A stretch of DNA of 21,592 bases from Purshia tridentata (GCA_003254885.1 QANT01002788.1:1-21592), one strand, 5' to 3'; counted from the first letter of the stretch, positions 1-9,535 are shown. The notes: generated from the letters alone by a model not told the origin. Numbers and translations: made by a program.

Positions 1-132
1 TTGATTAGTTAATCATTAATTCTAACCAAAACACTGAGCTTATGGACTAACGTTAATCACATGATTAAGTGTTGGGATGACATATTGGTCAAAGGGCTTT
101 TGACTTTCATGACTCACATGGGGTAAATCACG
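1..132. other. No gene seen; left flank of MULE insertion
   Basis: AT-rich sequence with no open frame of note. It reads continuously into the sequence after 557 once the inserted element at 142-548 and its target duplication are removed. It is therefore probably older repeat DNA, possibly part of an LTR. I cannot assign it to a family. Confidence 0.4.
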
Positions 133-141
133 TAATATTAA

Positions 142-548
142 GGCTATTTATTGTTTTTGCCTCTTGAAACATACTTCTTCTTTTACTTTGCTCTTTAAAA
201 GTTAAATCCTTCTGCTCTGCCTCCTGAACTTTGTATTACAAAGGTAAATCCTCCCACTTTGCCCCCCCAAACTCAACCTGATCTATTTGTCAGTTTATAT
301 CTTAAGGCCAGATTTTTGATTTATCAAACCTCCTACAAAATTAGCAATCTTATACTCATTTTGAAGCTATGAATCTTCTCTTTACAACCATATAAAAATT
401 ATTCAAAAAAGACCTCTAGAACTCCAAATAATAGATGGAGTTGAGGGTGTAGATGAGAGTGTAAAGTTCGGAGGGTAAAGTGGAAGGATAAGTTTCAGGG
501 GCAAAGTGAAAAAAGAAGTATGTTTCAAGGGCAAAATAATAAATAGCC
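142..548. mobile_element. Short nonautonomous MULE-like element 1 (9-bp TSD)
   Basis: The element starts GGCTATTTATT and ends AATAAATAGCC, a perfect 11-bp terminal inverted repeat. The inverted similarity continues inward for about 100 bp with short units around CTTTGCCCC and GAAACATAC. It is flanked by an exact 9-bp direct duplication, TAATATTAA, at 133-141 and 549-557. A 9-bp target duplication with long degenerate terminal repeats is the signature of Mutator-like elements. It encodes no transposase, so any movement would have needed an enzyme supplied elsewhere. It belongs to the same family as the element at 2837-3259. Confidence 0.8.
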
Positions 549-557
549 TAATATTAA

Positions 558-1743
558 AGAGTTTGGGACAATAGTGCAAATAAGAATTGATGGTGATTGG
601 TGGATGTATCTAGTCCATCTTATAGACTAAAAGAATGGATATATATGCATGAACCATCTTAATGAAATGAGAAAACAAAAAAGAGGGTTTCCTCCTTCTC
701 TATGTTGCACCTCACATTAGAGAGAAACCTTAGGGTTTCATCTCTTCTCATCTTCTCTATCCACTATCTTCCTCCATATTAAAAGAAAAAAAGAATGGGT
801 CTTGGTGAAACCATCTTCAAGACCATGTCTTTGATGCCATTTAGGAAAGAGATTGATCTAGTAGCTAAGATCACTCTTTCCTATTCACCTTTCCTTCTCC
901 CATATTTGGTGTGGACTAGCTTTAGAGAAGTCACATATGTGATCTTAAGCCTCTAGGTTAGATAAGAGTTCCATGAGAAAGTAGTGAGTTCATCCTCTTG
1001 GTAGAGCCAAACTTGAAGCTGGACATGGATGGAAGGCATCCCCATGGATGTGTGCATATCTTGGGTTCTACCCAAGATGGATCTTCAAGGGTAATCACTC
1101 ATCTCTTTGCTATTTCTAGTTTTTCATGTACCATCACAACTAAGGATCCAAGGGCTAAAGGAATAGGTGAATAAAATTGAAAATCCATCATGCTTCTACA
1201 CTTAGAAATGGTTTATGATTTCCCCACCATTTCCTTCACTTTTTTCTGCTGGCCTCCCAACACGTGAGACATGGCGTAGAGTAGCAATTTCCAGCCTCTT
1301 TTTTAGCTGTTTTCTTTTCACTCTCTTAGTGTGACACATGCCCACCATTCTAGGATAGTTTCCTAGCTATTTCCTAGAACTTTCCACTATTAAAAGGCAG
1401 CCCCAAAACCTCATCGGGGGATCTTTTAGTTTATTTTCTAATTTTAGTTAGAGAATTCCCACCCCTTTGGGGGTGGAATTTTTGAGTGAGAATTCTAGTT
1501 ATGTATTTATTTCTTTTTTGATTTAATTTATGAATTTCTAGTTAATATCTATCTTTTTCCTCTTTTATTCTCTTGTATTTGTTATATACTTTTTGTCTTT
1601 TATTTTTGGGTATTTTTGGGGAATGAATCTTATGGGATTCTAAACCTCCTCACCAAGATAGAGGAATTCATTCCCCCATGAGATAACCTCTATTCCCTAG
1701 TATTTATCATATTTACCGATAAATCCTTCACTTATATTTAAAA
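558..1743. other. Gene-free stretch, possible decayed LTR-retrotransposon sequence
   Basis: I see no credible coding frame here. The stretch contains pyrimidine-rich and TATA-like segments, for example ATTAAAAGGCAGC near 1389, and a G/C-rich imperfect hairpin at 1454-1480. These features are seen in plant LTRs. No polyprotein domain is visible, so the assignment is an inference from composition only. Confidence 0.3.
1454..1480. other. Imperfect hairpin followed by a T-run
   Basis: AATTCC pairs with GGAATT and ACCCC pairs with GGGGT, with one bulged C and a TTTG loop. A run of T follows directly. It stands out because the surrounding DNA is very AT-rich. In a plant genome this is not a bacterial-style terminator. 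A structured R-region of an old LTR is one possible explanation. Confidence 0.45.
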
Positions 1744-2195
1744 GGCTTATTATTTTGTTTGCCCCTGAACATAAGTCGAATCTCACATCACCCCCTAATA
1801 TTTTTTTTGTCTCACGTTACCCCCTTATTTCATGTCTTATTTTGCCTGGTTCCGTTAAGTCTGTCAATATCTACCGTTAAAAATACTGATGTGGCGTCCA
1901 TGTGTGCTTAAAAATTAATTAAAAAATTATATTGAGAGTTTGATATTTAAAAAAAATTAAAATTAAGTTCAATATAAAAAAAATATAAAAACTAAACATT
2001 AAAACCATTCTCCTGTCTCCACCATCTGCAACCCACCCGCCCACTACTCTCCACACGTGGATGCCACATTAGCACTTCTAACAGTTGATATTAACTAACT
2101 TGACGAAATCGAGTTAAGTGAGACATAAGATATAACACCAAGGGGGTAATGTGAGGATTCGACTTTTTTCCAAGTGGTAAACCAAATAATAAGCC
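1744..2195. mobile_element. Nonautonomous MULE-like element 2, different subfamily
   Basis: Terminal inverted repeats read GGCTTATTATTTTGTTT at the left and, on the opposite strand, GGCTTATTATTTGGTTT at the right. Inverted similarity continues through AGTCGAAT, CCCCCT and the GATGTGGC/CACGTGG segments, leaving a short AT-rich middle. The flanks TATTTAAAA (1735-1743) and TTTTTAAAA (2196-2204) match at 8 of 9 positions, consistent with a MULE target duplication. It shares the terminal GGCT and a G/C-rich subterminal style with the other elements here but differs in sequence. No coding capacity is visible. Confidence 0.7.
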
Positions 2196-2204
2196 TTTTT
2201 AAAA

Positions 2205-2827
2205 AAGTTTTGTCTTTTCGGAGGTGCTCATTTCACCACAAATGTCATGCATTTGTTGTAGTTAGGAACAACCCTTTACATTTATGTTGGTTTACAAATT
2301 TCCATGGTAAATAACTTAGATTTCATTTTGTCCCTTAGACTGGGGTCACTTGGAAGGCTTAGAGTTCATTTATCCTTAAGCAAGAAAAGATATATTTTTA
2401 CCATAAAAATCACATTTTTTTAGAGCTTCAATGAGAAACATCCTTGGAGAGAGCATCAAAATGATTGTTTGTGCTCTCCTTCATGGCAAAATGTTAAATA
2501 ATAGTCAGGGTACTCAAGTGGGGGTATAGAATCCAAAACTTTGGTATTTCATACATTTGTTTTAATTCCAAAACCCAATAGTGTTAAAGTTTTAGTTTTT
2601 CCTCTTCTATTTCTTATATCTACTCATTTTTAAAGTCCTTTGCATTTAGTTTATTTTCTTGTATTTTCTTTTCTATTTATTTCAAATTTATCAACCACCC
2701 AACTTTCTAAACTAGCTTAGCTTTAAGTTAACTAAAGTTTAACCTAGTAAAATCATTTTAAGGCAATCCTTGTGGATCGAGCTTGCTAAGTGTCGTTTAT
2801 ACTATAGATTCATACACTTGCGAGTAA
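2205..2827. other. Gene-free stretch with LTR/leader-like motif near its end
   Basis: No gene is seen. Near 2762-2830 the order GGCAATCC, TTGTGGATCGA, a TATACTATAG segment and TACACTTGCGAG resembles the sequence at the end of the 5' LTR and leader of plant Ty3-type retrotransposons. MULE element 3 interrupts it just after this motif. The call is from memory of motif order, not alignment. Confidence 0.35.
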
Positions 2828-2836
2828 TAATTAAAA

Positions 2837-3259
2837 GGCTATTTATTATTTTTGCCCCACTGAAACATACCTTTTTTTTTTTTTTACTTTACCCCATAAA
2901 ACTTAAATCCTTTCACTTTATCCCCCAAACTTTATACCCTCATCTATACCCTCAACTTCATTTATTATCTGGAGTTCTAGAGCTTTGTTTTGAGTGAATT
3001 TTATATAGTTGTAAAGAGGAGATTCATAGCTTTAAAATAAGTATAAGATTGCTAATTTTGGTGAACTTTTGATAAATTAAAAGTCAGGCCAAAGTTGAAA
3101 TAAAAACTGGACAAATGGATGAAGTTGAGTGGAGGGGGCAAAGTGGAAGGATTTACACTTGTGATATAAAGTTCAGGGGAAAAAGTGGAATAATTTAACT
3201 TTTTTGGGGCAAAGTAAAAAAAAGAAGTATGTTTCAAGGGGTAAAAACAATAAATAGCC
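2837..3259. mobile_element. Nonautonomous MULE-like element 3 (same family as element 1)
   Basis: It begins GGCTATTTATTATTTTTGCC and ends with the inverse, TAAATAGCC. Internal units such as GAAACATAC, CTTTATCCCCC and AACTTTATA recur on both arms in inverted orientation. Flanking 9-mers TAATTAAAA (2828-2836) and TAATCAAAC (3260-3268) match at 7 of 9 positions, so the insertion is probably older than element 1. Short open frames inside it are chance readings of the repeat units. Confidence 0.72.
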
Positions 3260-3268
3260 TAATCAAAC

Positions 3269-3629
3269 CATAACAAATGTAATTCTTTTCTTTTCTTAAG
3301 TATTATATTTAGCTTTGAATTTATCTAAATAAGTATAATCATTTAACTTAATTTTGTTAAGTGTATTTCCAATTGAAAATGTGCATTTTTTTTTGTCATT
3401 GAGAGTAATTTACAAAATAAAATAAAAAACTTAAATTGTTTTACGCATATATAATGTTTAAAAAATATAAAAAATTTATAAAATATTATATTAAGCAGGA
3501 TTTGATTATTCATCAAACTAGATATATTAGCTCTAATCCTTATTTGATTGGTTAAGTTAATAGATTATCGAATTCATATCATAATTTGGATTATTAATCG
3601 ACTTGAAATCACAAATCCATATCTTGTAA
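3269..3629. other. AT-rich gene-free stretch
   Basis: Very AT-rich, with no coding frame, RNA gene or clear repeat structure. Its right part, from 3603, contains a 21-bp segment repeated at 4796 beyond the foldback element. Confidence 0.5.
3603..3623. repeat. 21-bp direct repeat bracketing the foldback element (copy 1)
   Basis: This 21-bp segment, starting TTGAAATCACAAATCC, is identical to 4796-4816. The two copies lie outside the 10-bp target duplication of the foldback element, so insertion of that element alone does not explain them. A weaker match continues for about 15 bp (TGTAATTATATC against ATTAATTACATC). Confidence 0.7.
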
Positions 3630-3639
3630 TTATATCATA

Positions 3640-4771
3640 GGCTTTTCAGTAAGATACTCACCTGAACGTTAACTCGATTTGCATGTTACTACCTAATTTG
3701 AAAATTGAAGCAAGTTGCCCCATGAATTAATTTTATTTGCAAGTTACCACCTCTATTCAAATCTTCAGGGGTTTTTTGGTTCATTCATTTAAAAACTTGG
3801 GTGGGGAAGTTTTTGCCACGTCAGCATACTGAGTGGCAAGGCCCAACTAATTACAAGTGCCCACATGTAGAGCTATTTTTCTATTTTGACAAACTTAGAA
3901 AATGAATTAAAAATAGCTCCGAACTCAAAAAAAGTACAAGAAAATTCCTTCAAATTCGTCTTGAATAGTACTAATTTAGCATGAAGTCCAATTACCAATT
4001 TTTCTTTCAAGAGTTTTCAGAAAATTTCGAAAGTCCAAATTCATTTTCAGAAAATTAAAATATTCTAGACTCTTTGAAAATTAATAGGATAAACTCCCGA
4101 ACTCCAAAAATTACAAGATCTGCACCATTGGTCTTCTAAAAACTAAATCTACCTTTCTTATGAACACTTGCTACCCAAAAAGACCTTTCGGTCTCAGAGG
4201 AAAATAAATTCAAGAAAGATATAATTTCCGTAAAGTCTCGAAAGAATTCTCTAAAACAGGATTTTGGTAGTTTCCAATTTTTTATTTTAGAATTCTTTTG
4301 AGACTTTAAAAAATTTCTATAAAAAAATTTTTATAGAGGGAAATTTATTTTAATTTTTTTTTTTAAAAAAATTTGGACTTCCGAAACTTTTTAAAAATTC
4401 TTGAAGAAAAAATTGGTAATTTGACTCCATAGTAGATTAGTACTAATCAATACGAATCCGTAAAAATTTTTTGTATATTTGTTTGAGTCAGAGCTATGTT
4501 GAATTCACTTTCAAAGTTTGTAAAAATAGAAAAATTGCTGTACATGTGGCCACTTATAATTGGTTGGGCCTTGCCACTTAGCATGCTAAGGAGTAAAAGC
4601 CTTCCCCACCTAAGTTTTTTCTATGAATGAACCAAAAGCCCCTTGAAGATTTGGATAGAGGTGGTAACTTCAAACAAAATTTAATTCATGGGACAATTTG
4701 CTTCAATTTTTAATTTAGGTGATAATTTGCAAATCAAATCAAAGTTTAGATGAGCATCTTGCTAAAAAGCC
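3640..4771. mobile_element. 1.13-kb foldback (long-TIR) MULE-like element
   Basis: The left arm begins GGCTTTTCAGTAAGATACTC. The right arm, read on the minus strand, begins GGCTTTTTAGCAAGATGCTC. Inverted similarity runs almost the full length. It covers the CAAGTTGCCCC, CTTGGGTGGGGAAG, GGCAAGGCCCAAC and ACATGT segments in the outer arms, then CCAATTACCAATTTTT, and ends in an inner hairpin around 4220-4320 (AAAGTCTCGAAAGAATTC against GAATTCTTTTGAGACTTT). The flanking 10-mers at 3630-3639 and 4772-4781 differ at one position (TTATATCATA and TAATATCATA). No transposase is encoded. Terminal GGCT, long inverted arms and a 9-10 bp target duplication fit the Mutator superfamily. Confidence 0.78.
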
Positions 4772-4795
4772 TAATATCATATTCACATGATCAAA

Positions 4796-4816
4796 TTGAA
4801 ATCACAAATCCATATC
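4796..4816. repeat. 21-bp direct repeat bracketing the foldback element (copy 2)
   Basis: Identical to 3603-3623. It lies 15 bp beyond the target duplication of the foldback element. Confidence 0.7.
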
Positions 4817-4902
4817 CTATTAATTACATCGAATTCGATTAAATTTAAAAACGATGCATTACCAATAACTAGTCTAATATTTAATAGGCCAATTGAATGA
4901 CA

Positions 4903-5076
4903 GGATGTGGATGCTAAGCAATCTCAAATTTCAAGCTATTTTCACACTTTGAACTATTTCTTATAAGTTAATAACAAGTATTTATTAGCCACAGGATTGT
5001 GAAACTTTCCAAATATATCAAAAGGAGTAGTAATTGATCTCAAAATTTTAACGACCAAAATACACAAATATGCTAA
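4903..5076. repeat. Direct repeat block A, copy 1 (174 bp)
   Basis: Nearly identical to 5434-5607, with the same length and no gaps apparent by eye, only a few substitutions (for example TGTGG/TGAGG near the start). It is part of a tandem duplication whose unit is block A followed by block B. No coding content is evident. Confidence 0.85.
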
Positions 5077-5205
5077 TTTGTTAAGGGAGGCAATTTTGGC
5101 ACTCCACTTTTCTCCGTTTGCATTCCTTTTATTTTTTTTAAATGTTTTATTATATTTTATAACTTATATTTCCAAATCTACCCTCATGGCTTTTGACCTG
5201 CAAAT
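5077..5205. repeat. Dispersed repeat fragment (also near 16766-16905)
   Basis: The order GGGAGGCAATTTTGGCACTCC, then TTTTATT-rich sequence, then ATTTCCAAATCTACCCTC and GACCTGC is also seen at 16766-16905 as GGAGGGCCATTTTCGCACTCC, ATTTCCAAGTCTACCCTC and AACCTGC. Two diverged copies 11.7 kb apart suggest a dispersed repeat. No terminal repeats or target duplications are clear. The open frame across it is low-complexity and not a gene. Confidence 0.5.
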
Positions 5206-5234
5206 TTTTTTTTTTTTAAATTCATTCAAAAATA

Positions 5235-5434
5235 ATATTGTGCAGTTACAATTGAAAAAATTGATCCACATTGAATGTTATGTGACTTTGTTCATAAGAT
5301 TATAATATCAATCTCGTCATTCAATTTCTTTTATTTTATGTTAAACCTCTCTTTCTCTCCTCACTTATGCTCCCCAGTCCCCAGTCACGCGTGCATCTTC
5401 CCCTTCTTGACTGTGTGTCTCCGGCCATATTCTG
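5235..5434. repeat. Direct repeat block B, copy 1
   Basis: It contains ATATTGTGCAGTTACAA, TTCATAAGATTATAATA, the pyrimidine-rich segment TCATTCAATTTCTTTTATTT, CCCCAGTCCCCAGT, CACGCGTGCATCTTCCCC and CCATATTCTGG. All recur in the same order at 6009-6351, where about 150 extra bases split the block. It is fused directly to block A copy 2 at 5434, which shows that A+B was duplicated in tandem. Confidence 0.8.
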
Positions 5435-5607
5435 GATGAGGATGCTAAGCAATCTCACATTTCAAGCTATTTTCACACTTTGAACTATTTCTTATAAGTT
5501 AATAACAAGTATTTATTATCCACAGGATTGTGAAACTTTCCAAATATATCAAAAGGAGTAATAATTGATCTCAAAACTTTAACGACCAAAATATACAAAT
5601 ATGCTAA
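5434..5607. repeat. Direct repeat block A, copy 2
   Basis: Second copy of 4903-5076. A probable solo LTR begins three bases after its end. Minus-strand open frames here are not supported as genes. Confidence 0.85.
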
Positions 5608-5610
5608 ATA

Positions 5611-5876
5611 TGTTATAAATAAAGTAATACAAGAACATAAAAGATGGAGAGAACAGCAGAGGAAATAAAGAGAATTCAGAGTTTCTATTATTCTCATCAG
5701 AATGCCTATTTATAAGCTTACAAATAATGGAGATAATGATCCAATGCTCATAAATATTAGGTTAAAAATCAATAAATGTGATAATTAAGGCATAGGTTAC
5801 AAGCCATTCAAATATGTAAGTTATGAACATTGTGGTGGTCATCCACATTGATAATTTAATCCATATATTTATACCA
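5611..5876 (-). mobile_element. Probable solo LTR (266 bp), minus orientation
   Basis: The segment starts TGTTATAAAT and ends ATTTATACCA, so the ends are near-perfect short inverted repeats of the TG...CA type. Flanks AAATA (5606-5610) and AAATT (5877-5881) match at 4 of 5 positions, like a 5-bp target duplication. Read on the minus strand it has a TATA-like GCTTATAAATAGG about 100 bp before the end, then a CT-rich tract and TTTATAACA, the usual plan of a Copia-type or TRIM LTR. No internal region or second LTR is seen, so it is best read as a solo LTR left by recombination. Its absence from the corresponding point after block A copy 1 supports a later insertion. Confidence 0.65.
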
Positions 5877-5881
5877 AAATT

Positions 5882-6008
5882 TACAATTTCAATGATATTT
5901 GGTTGACTTAATTGATAATTATGGGTGTACAAGAGCATGTTTTTAGTATTGTTTAGAAAAGTTATTAGTTTATGATTTATAGTTTTTCGAAGATATAGTT
6001 TTTTTAAT
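5882..6008. other. AT-rich spacer, nothing recognised
   Basis: Sequence between the solo LTR and block B copy 2. I see no gene or repeat structure. Confidence 0.4.
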
Positions 6009-6351
6009 ATATTGTGCAGTTACAAATGAAAAACTTGTGATTTTGTTCATAAGATTATAATACCAAACACTTGTCATTTTTTAATATTTTGAAGGTCCTA
6101 TTGAACAATTGAACAATTTCTTCTGGGTTTTAAACAAAAGAAAACAATTTCAATTAGCCAATTAGTCCATCAGAAAATGGACAATTTCATGGCCCACACC
6201 CACCATTTCGCGTGTGCACTTTCTACCTCATTCAATTTCTTTTATTTTATGCTGAACCTCTCTCTCTCCTCGCTTATTCTCCCCAGTCCCCAGTCCCCAG
6301 ACACGCGTGCATCTTCCCCTTCTTGACTTTGTGTCTCCGGCCATATTCTGG
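6009..6351. repeat. Direct repeat block B, copy 2
   Basis: Counterpart of 5235-5434 with about 150 additional bases between roughly 6077 and 6227. It ends about 265 bp before the start codon of the LRK10L gene. It may therefore contribute to that gene's upstream region, and copy 1 would be a detached duplicate. No defined promoter element is identified in it. Confidence 0.75.
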
Positions 6352-6424
6352 CTGATATGACTTTGGTCTTGCCTTCCCAGGAAGAGTTGTGTCCAAAAGC
6401 TATGGGCACAGTTGCAGTAATATT

Positions 6425-6617
6425 CTAGAAGTTGACACAAATAATTGAATAGTCTTTTCTTTGTTGACAATTCAATGAAGTTGACATTGCTTCCTTCCTT
6501 CAACCAACAAAAGATTTTTTTATCTTTATGTCCGGCCTTGTGTGGAATTCATGTACAAGAGTACTATCTCTGTCTCGGTGTCTCTGTCTTTGTCTCTCTC
6601 TCTCTTTCTCATGAGTC
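6425..6617 (+). promoter_or_regulatory. Upstream/leader region of the LRK10L gene with CT-rich tract and overlapping upstream ATG
   Basis: This stretch matches 17640-17806 and 18436-18611, through GACAATTCAATGAAGTTGAC, TTCCTTCCTTC, CCTTGTGTGGAATTC and a CT-repeat ending at the start codon. The CT tract (about 6568-6610) is an imperfect (TCTCTG/TCTC)n run and probably lies in the 5' untranslated leader. An ATG at 6611 precedes the main start by 7 bases in another frame. It would open a short overlapping upstream frame that could lower translation of the main product. No TATA box is convincing. Confidence 0.5.
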
Positions 6618-9119
6618 ATGGCCAAAGTTGCAGGCAGAGTAGTACTCTTTCCAGCACGGTTCATAGTCTTTGTAGTTGTTGGCTTGTACTGTCGAACTTG
6701 CAATATTGTTATGGCTAATCATCACTGCAAAGCTTCTTCTTGTGGCAACATCCCCAACATAAGTCACCCTTTCCGACTAAAACATGATCCACACAACTGC
6801 GGTGACTCAAGGTACGAACTGTCTTGTGAGAACAACCGCACAGTACTACACTTGTATTCTGGAATTTTCTATGTACAGTCAATCAATTATGATAACCGCA
6901 CAATCCGAGTTGTGGATGCCAATCTTCAAAAGGGTAACTGCTCTTCAATCCCACGTTATTCGCTCTCCAATTATAACTTCACTTCTGGGGATGGTCCATA
7001 TCACATTCATCAATCAAGGAAACATCAGAACGGTAGTTCTTATTTCTTAAAATTGTCAAGGCCTGTAATTTTCATGACCTGTAATGAAACTGAAACCTCA
7101 CTGAATTCGTCTCTCTATGTGGATACTGCTCCTTGTAGTTCAAATTCTGTTTCCAGTAAAGGGCATGTTTTTGTTAAGATTGGTCAATTAATGGTTTCAG
7201 AATTGACAGATTTGTGCCGTATAGAGCTTATGGTTATGATCACATCGCGCCCCTTTACAAAACACATGAACATTTCCTACATAGACATCTACAATGAGCT
7301 GCTCTATGGATTTGAACTTTCATGGTTGCAGAGCTCCCAGAGCTATTATATGTGGATTTATGGACATTGCTATGTCGAAGATGGAACCAACACAGTTATT
7401 TGTGTCGGTATGTAACTTGTTTACATTGGGAGGAATCAGTCTCCCTCAGTGGTACCATTAATCTGTTTTCAATTTCAAGATGAGTTGATATTAATCGTTG
7501 TCTTGCATTATGCAGGCATCAGCAAAATCATCTACAGTTATCTACTATGTGAGGACTCTCTCAAGTTCTCAATCTTATCGTTTTCATTTTTTAAGTAATC
7601 TATTCTTATCCAAAACATGTAAATCGACTCTAACTCCTTAACACTCTGTATTTTACTTTTTGTTTCTTGCAGTATTCTTTCACATCTCTTTATACCCCGG
7701 TGAGTTTTTTTTTCCTTTTGATTTAATTTTGTACCTGCGACCATGGATTAAATAATTTAATGTGGGAGAACAATATGCCTCTTTTCAAGTGATAAAAATC
7801 ATACAGGGTCAAATATATAATTATCTTTCTTTATATCATTATAATTGATCTTTAATGGTAAACATAGTAATACAAAACACAGTTTCAAGTAGTAGTAGAA
7901 ATATTTTTATTGTCATGATTCCTTTTCAATTTCCTTAACAGTTATACTGTGGCTTGCAACAAAAACTGTAATCGGGACTCCATGCGTGATTGTGCTTCTA
8001 ATCTATAAATTGAAGAGGCGACACTTATCAATGTATGGCCTTATTGAAGAATTCTTACAAAGTCACAACAATCTCATGCCAACAAGGTACTCCTACTCAC
8101 ACATCAAGAAAATGACAAATGGATTCAAGGACAAATTGGGTGAAGGAGGTTATGGCTCTGTATATAAAGGAAAGCTTCGTAGCGGCCGTCTTGTAGCAAT
8201 TAAGATGTTAGGCAAGTCAAAAGCTAATGGGCAGGATTTTATCAATGAAGTTGCTACAATTGGAAGGATACATCATGTGAATGTGGTGCAACTAATTGGC
8301 TATTGTGCTGAGGGATCAAAGCGTGCTCTTGTATACGAGTTTATGTCAAATGTATCTCTCGATAAATACCTATTTTCTAAAGAAGGACCCACCTCCTTAA
8401 GCTGCAAGAAATCATTTGAAATTTCTTTAGGAGTGGCGTGTGGTATTGACTATCTACATAAAGGATGTGAAATGCAAATTTTGCATTTTGATATCAAGCC
8501 TCACAACATTCTTCTTGATGAGAATTTTGTGCCAAAAATTTCTGACTTTGGGCTGGCAAGAATATGCCCATTAGATGATAGCAGTTTGACTTTGACTGCT
8601 GCAAGAGGAACCATTGGATATATAGCTCCGGAATTGTTTTACAAAAATATTGGAGGTGTGTCATACAAAGCCGACATCTACAGTTTTGGAATGTTGTTGA
8701 TGGAAATTGCAGGTAAAAGAAAGAATTTGAATGCAGTTGCAGCCCATTCGAGCCAAATTTACTTCCCTTCATGGGTTTATGACCAATTCAGCGAAGGAAA
8801 TGAAATAGAAATGGAAGATGCCATAGAGGAAGAAAAGAAAATGACAAAGAAGATGCTTATAGTTGCATTATGGTGCATACAAATGAAGCCTAGTGACCGT
8901 CCTGATTCGATGCACAAAGTGGTCAAGATGCTTGAAGGAGAAATTGAATGCCTTCAGATGCCACCAAGGCTTTTCCTATATCCACAAGAGAATGCAGTGG
9001 TAGATGATGAAGACCATTCAAAAGCAACATGGTCATCGACACCATCAAATGATGATGCTGAAGAGTCGATTACTTTAATTGAAAATGCGGATGAAGAGAT
9101 ATGTACAAGGGAATGCTAA
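6618..9119 (+). CDS. LRK10L-type receptor-like protein kinase (rust resistance kinase Lr10-like), intact, four exons
   Basis: A predicted plasma-membrane receptor kinase that would sense a ligand outside the cell and phosphorylate Ser/Thr targets inside; the ligand is unknown. Exons are 6618-7407, 7516-7548, 7673-7699 and 7942-9119. All introns are GT-AG and phases agree, giving 675 residues. Visible features are an N-terminal hydrophobic signal (1-33) and a cysteine-rich GUB_WAK-type domain (from [20 protein letters not shown], about 35-150). A second cysteine region with CRIE, GFELSW and CYVEDGTN runs to about 263, and a membrane span lies at about 285-305. The kinase domain follows: LGEGGYGSV at 349-357, VAIK with Lys371, HFDIKPHN at 465-472, DFG at 485-487 and APE at 512-514. 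HFD replaces HRD, so it is a non-RD kinase. Several NxS/T glycosylation sites fall in the ectodomain. The start was chosen because the broken paralogue at 18612 shares MAKVAGR and the leader diverges before it. Family is confident; function in disease resistance is inferred. Confidence 0.93.
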
Positions 9120-9535
9120 CATTGCCATTCTGTGCGAGGAAATTATTTGGTAGGACAAATATCAGTCTAGCTTGTAATATTTGACAGTAACTTTATTCTA
9201 TGATATCTATAGTATGTTTGAGCTATTGTGAAATATGTATTAGTTGCAGGACGATTGCAAATCCAGATTGAAACATTAATATTGAGCGCTTTTGAGATTA
9301 TCTTGGCATAAATTCATCAAGAACTATGTTCAAACTAGAAAGAAAACTATTTTTTTTTATTATAACTATTCTGACCATAGATTTCTGAAAACTAACATTG
9401 ACAAACTTTGGCAAGCGAAGATGTTAGTTATTAATCATCAAATTATTATTAGTTTTTCATTTAAATTTAAAAGAAAAAGATTCATGGACTTCTTTCCATA
9501 TCTAAACTCTAAAGAGAAAATTAACTTTTCAGGAT
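9120..9535 (+). other. 3' untranslated/flanking region of LRK10L, duplicated at 21104-21480
   Basis: Similarity to the sequence behind the pseudogene runs from CTAACATTGCCAT to GGACTTCTTTCC and CTAAACTCTAA with scattered small indels. The duplication therefore included at least 400 bp of 3' flank. No canonical AATAAA is obvious. The open frame at 9292-9543 is low-complexity and not supported as a gene. Confidence 0.65.

Noticed and set aside
2770..3237. Open frames of 61-75 residues on both strands
   Set aside because: They lie in or across MULE element 3 and mirror its inverted CTTTGCCCC-type repeat units.
6228..6703. Minus- and plus-strand frames of 65-91 residues before the LRK10L start
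   Set aside because: They run through the CT-rich leader and repeat block B; composition is low-complexity and the true coding exon overlaps them.
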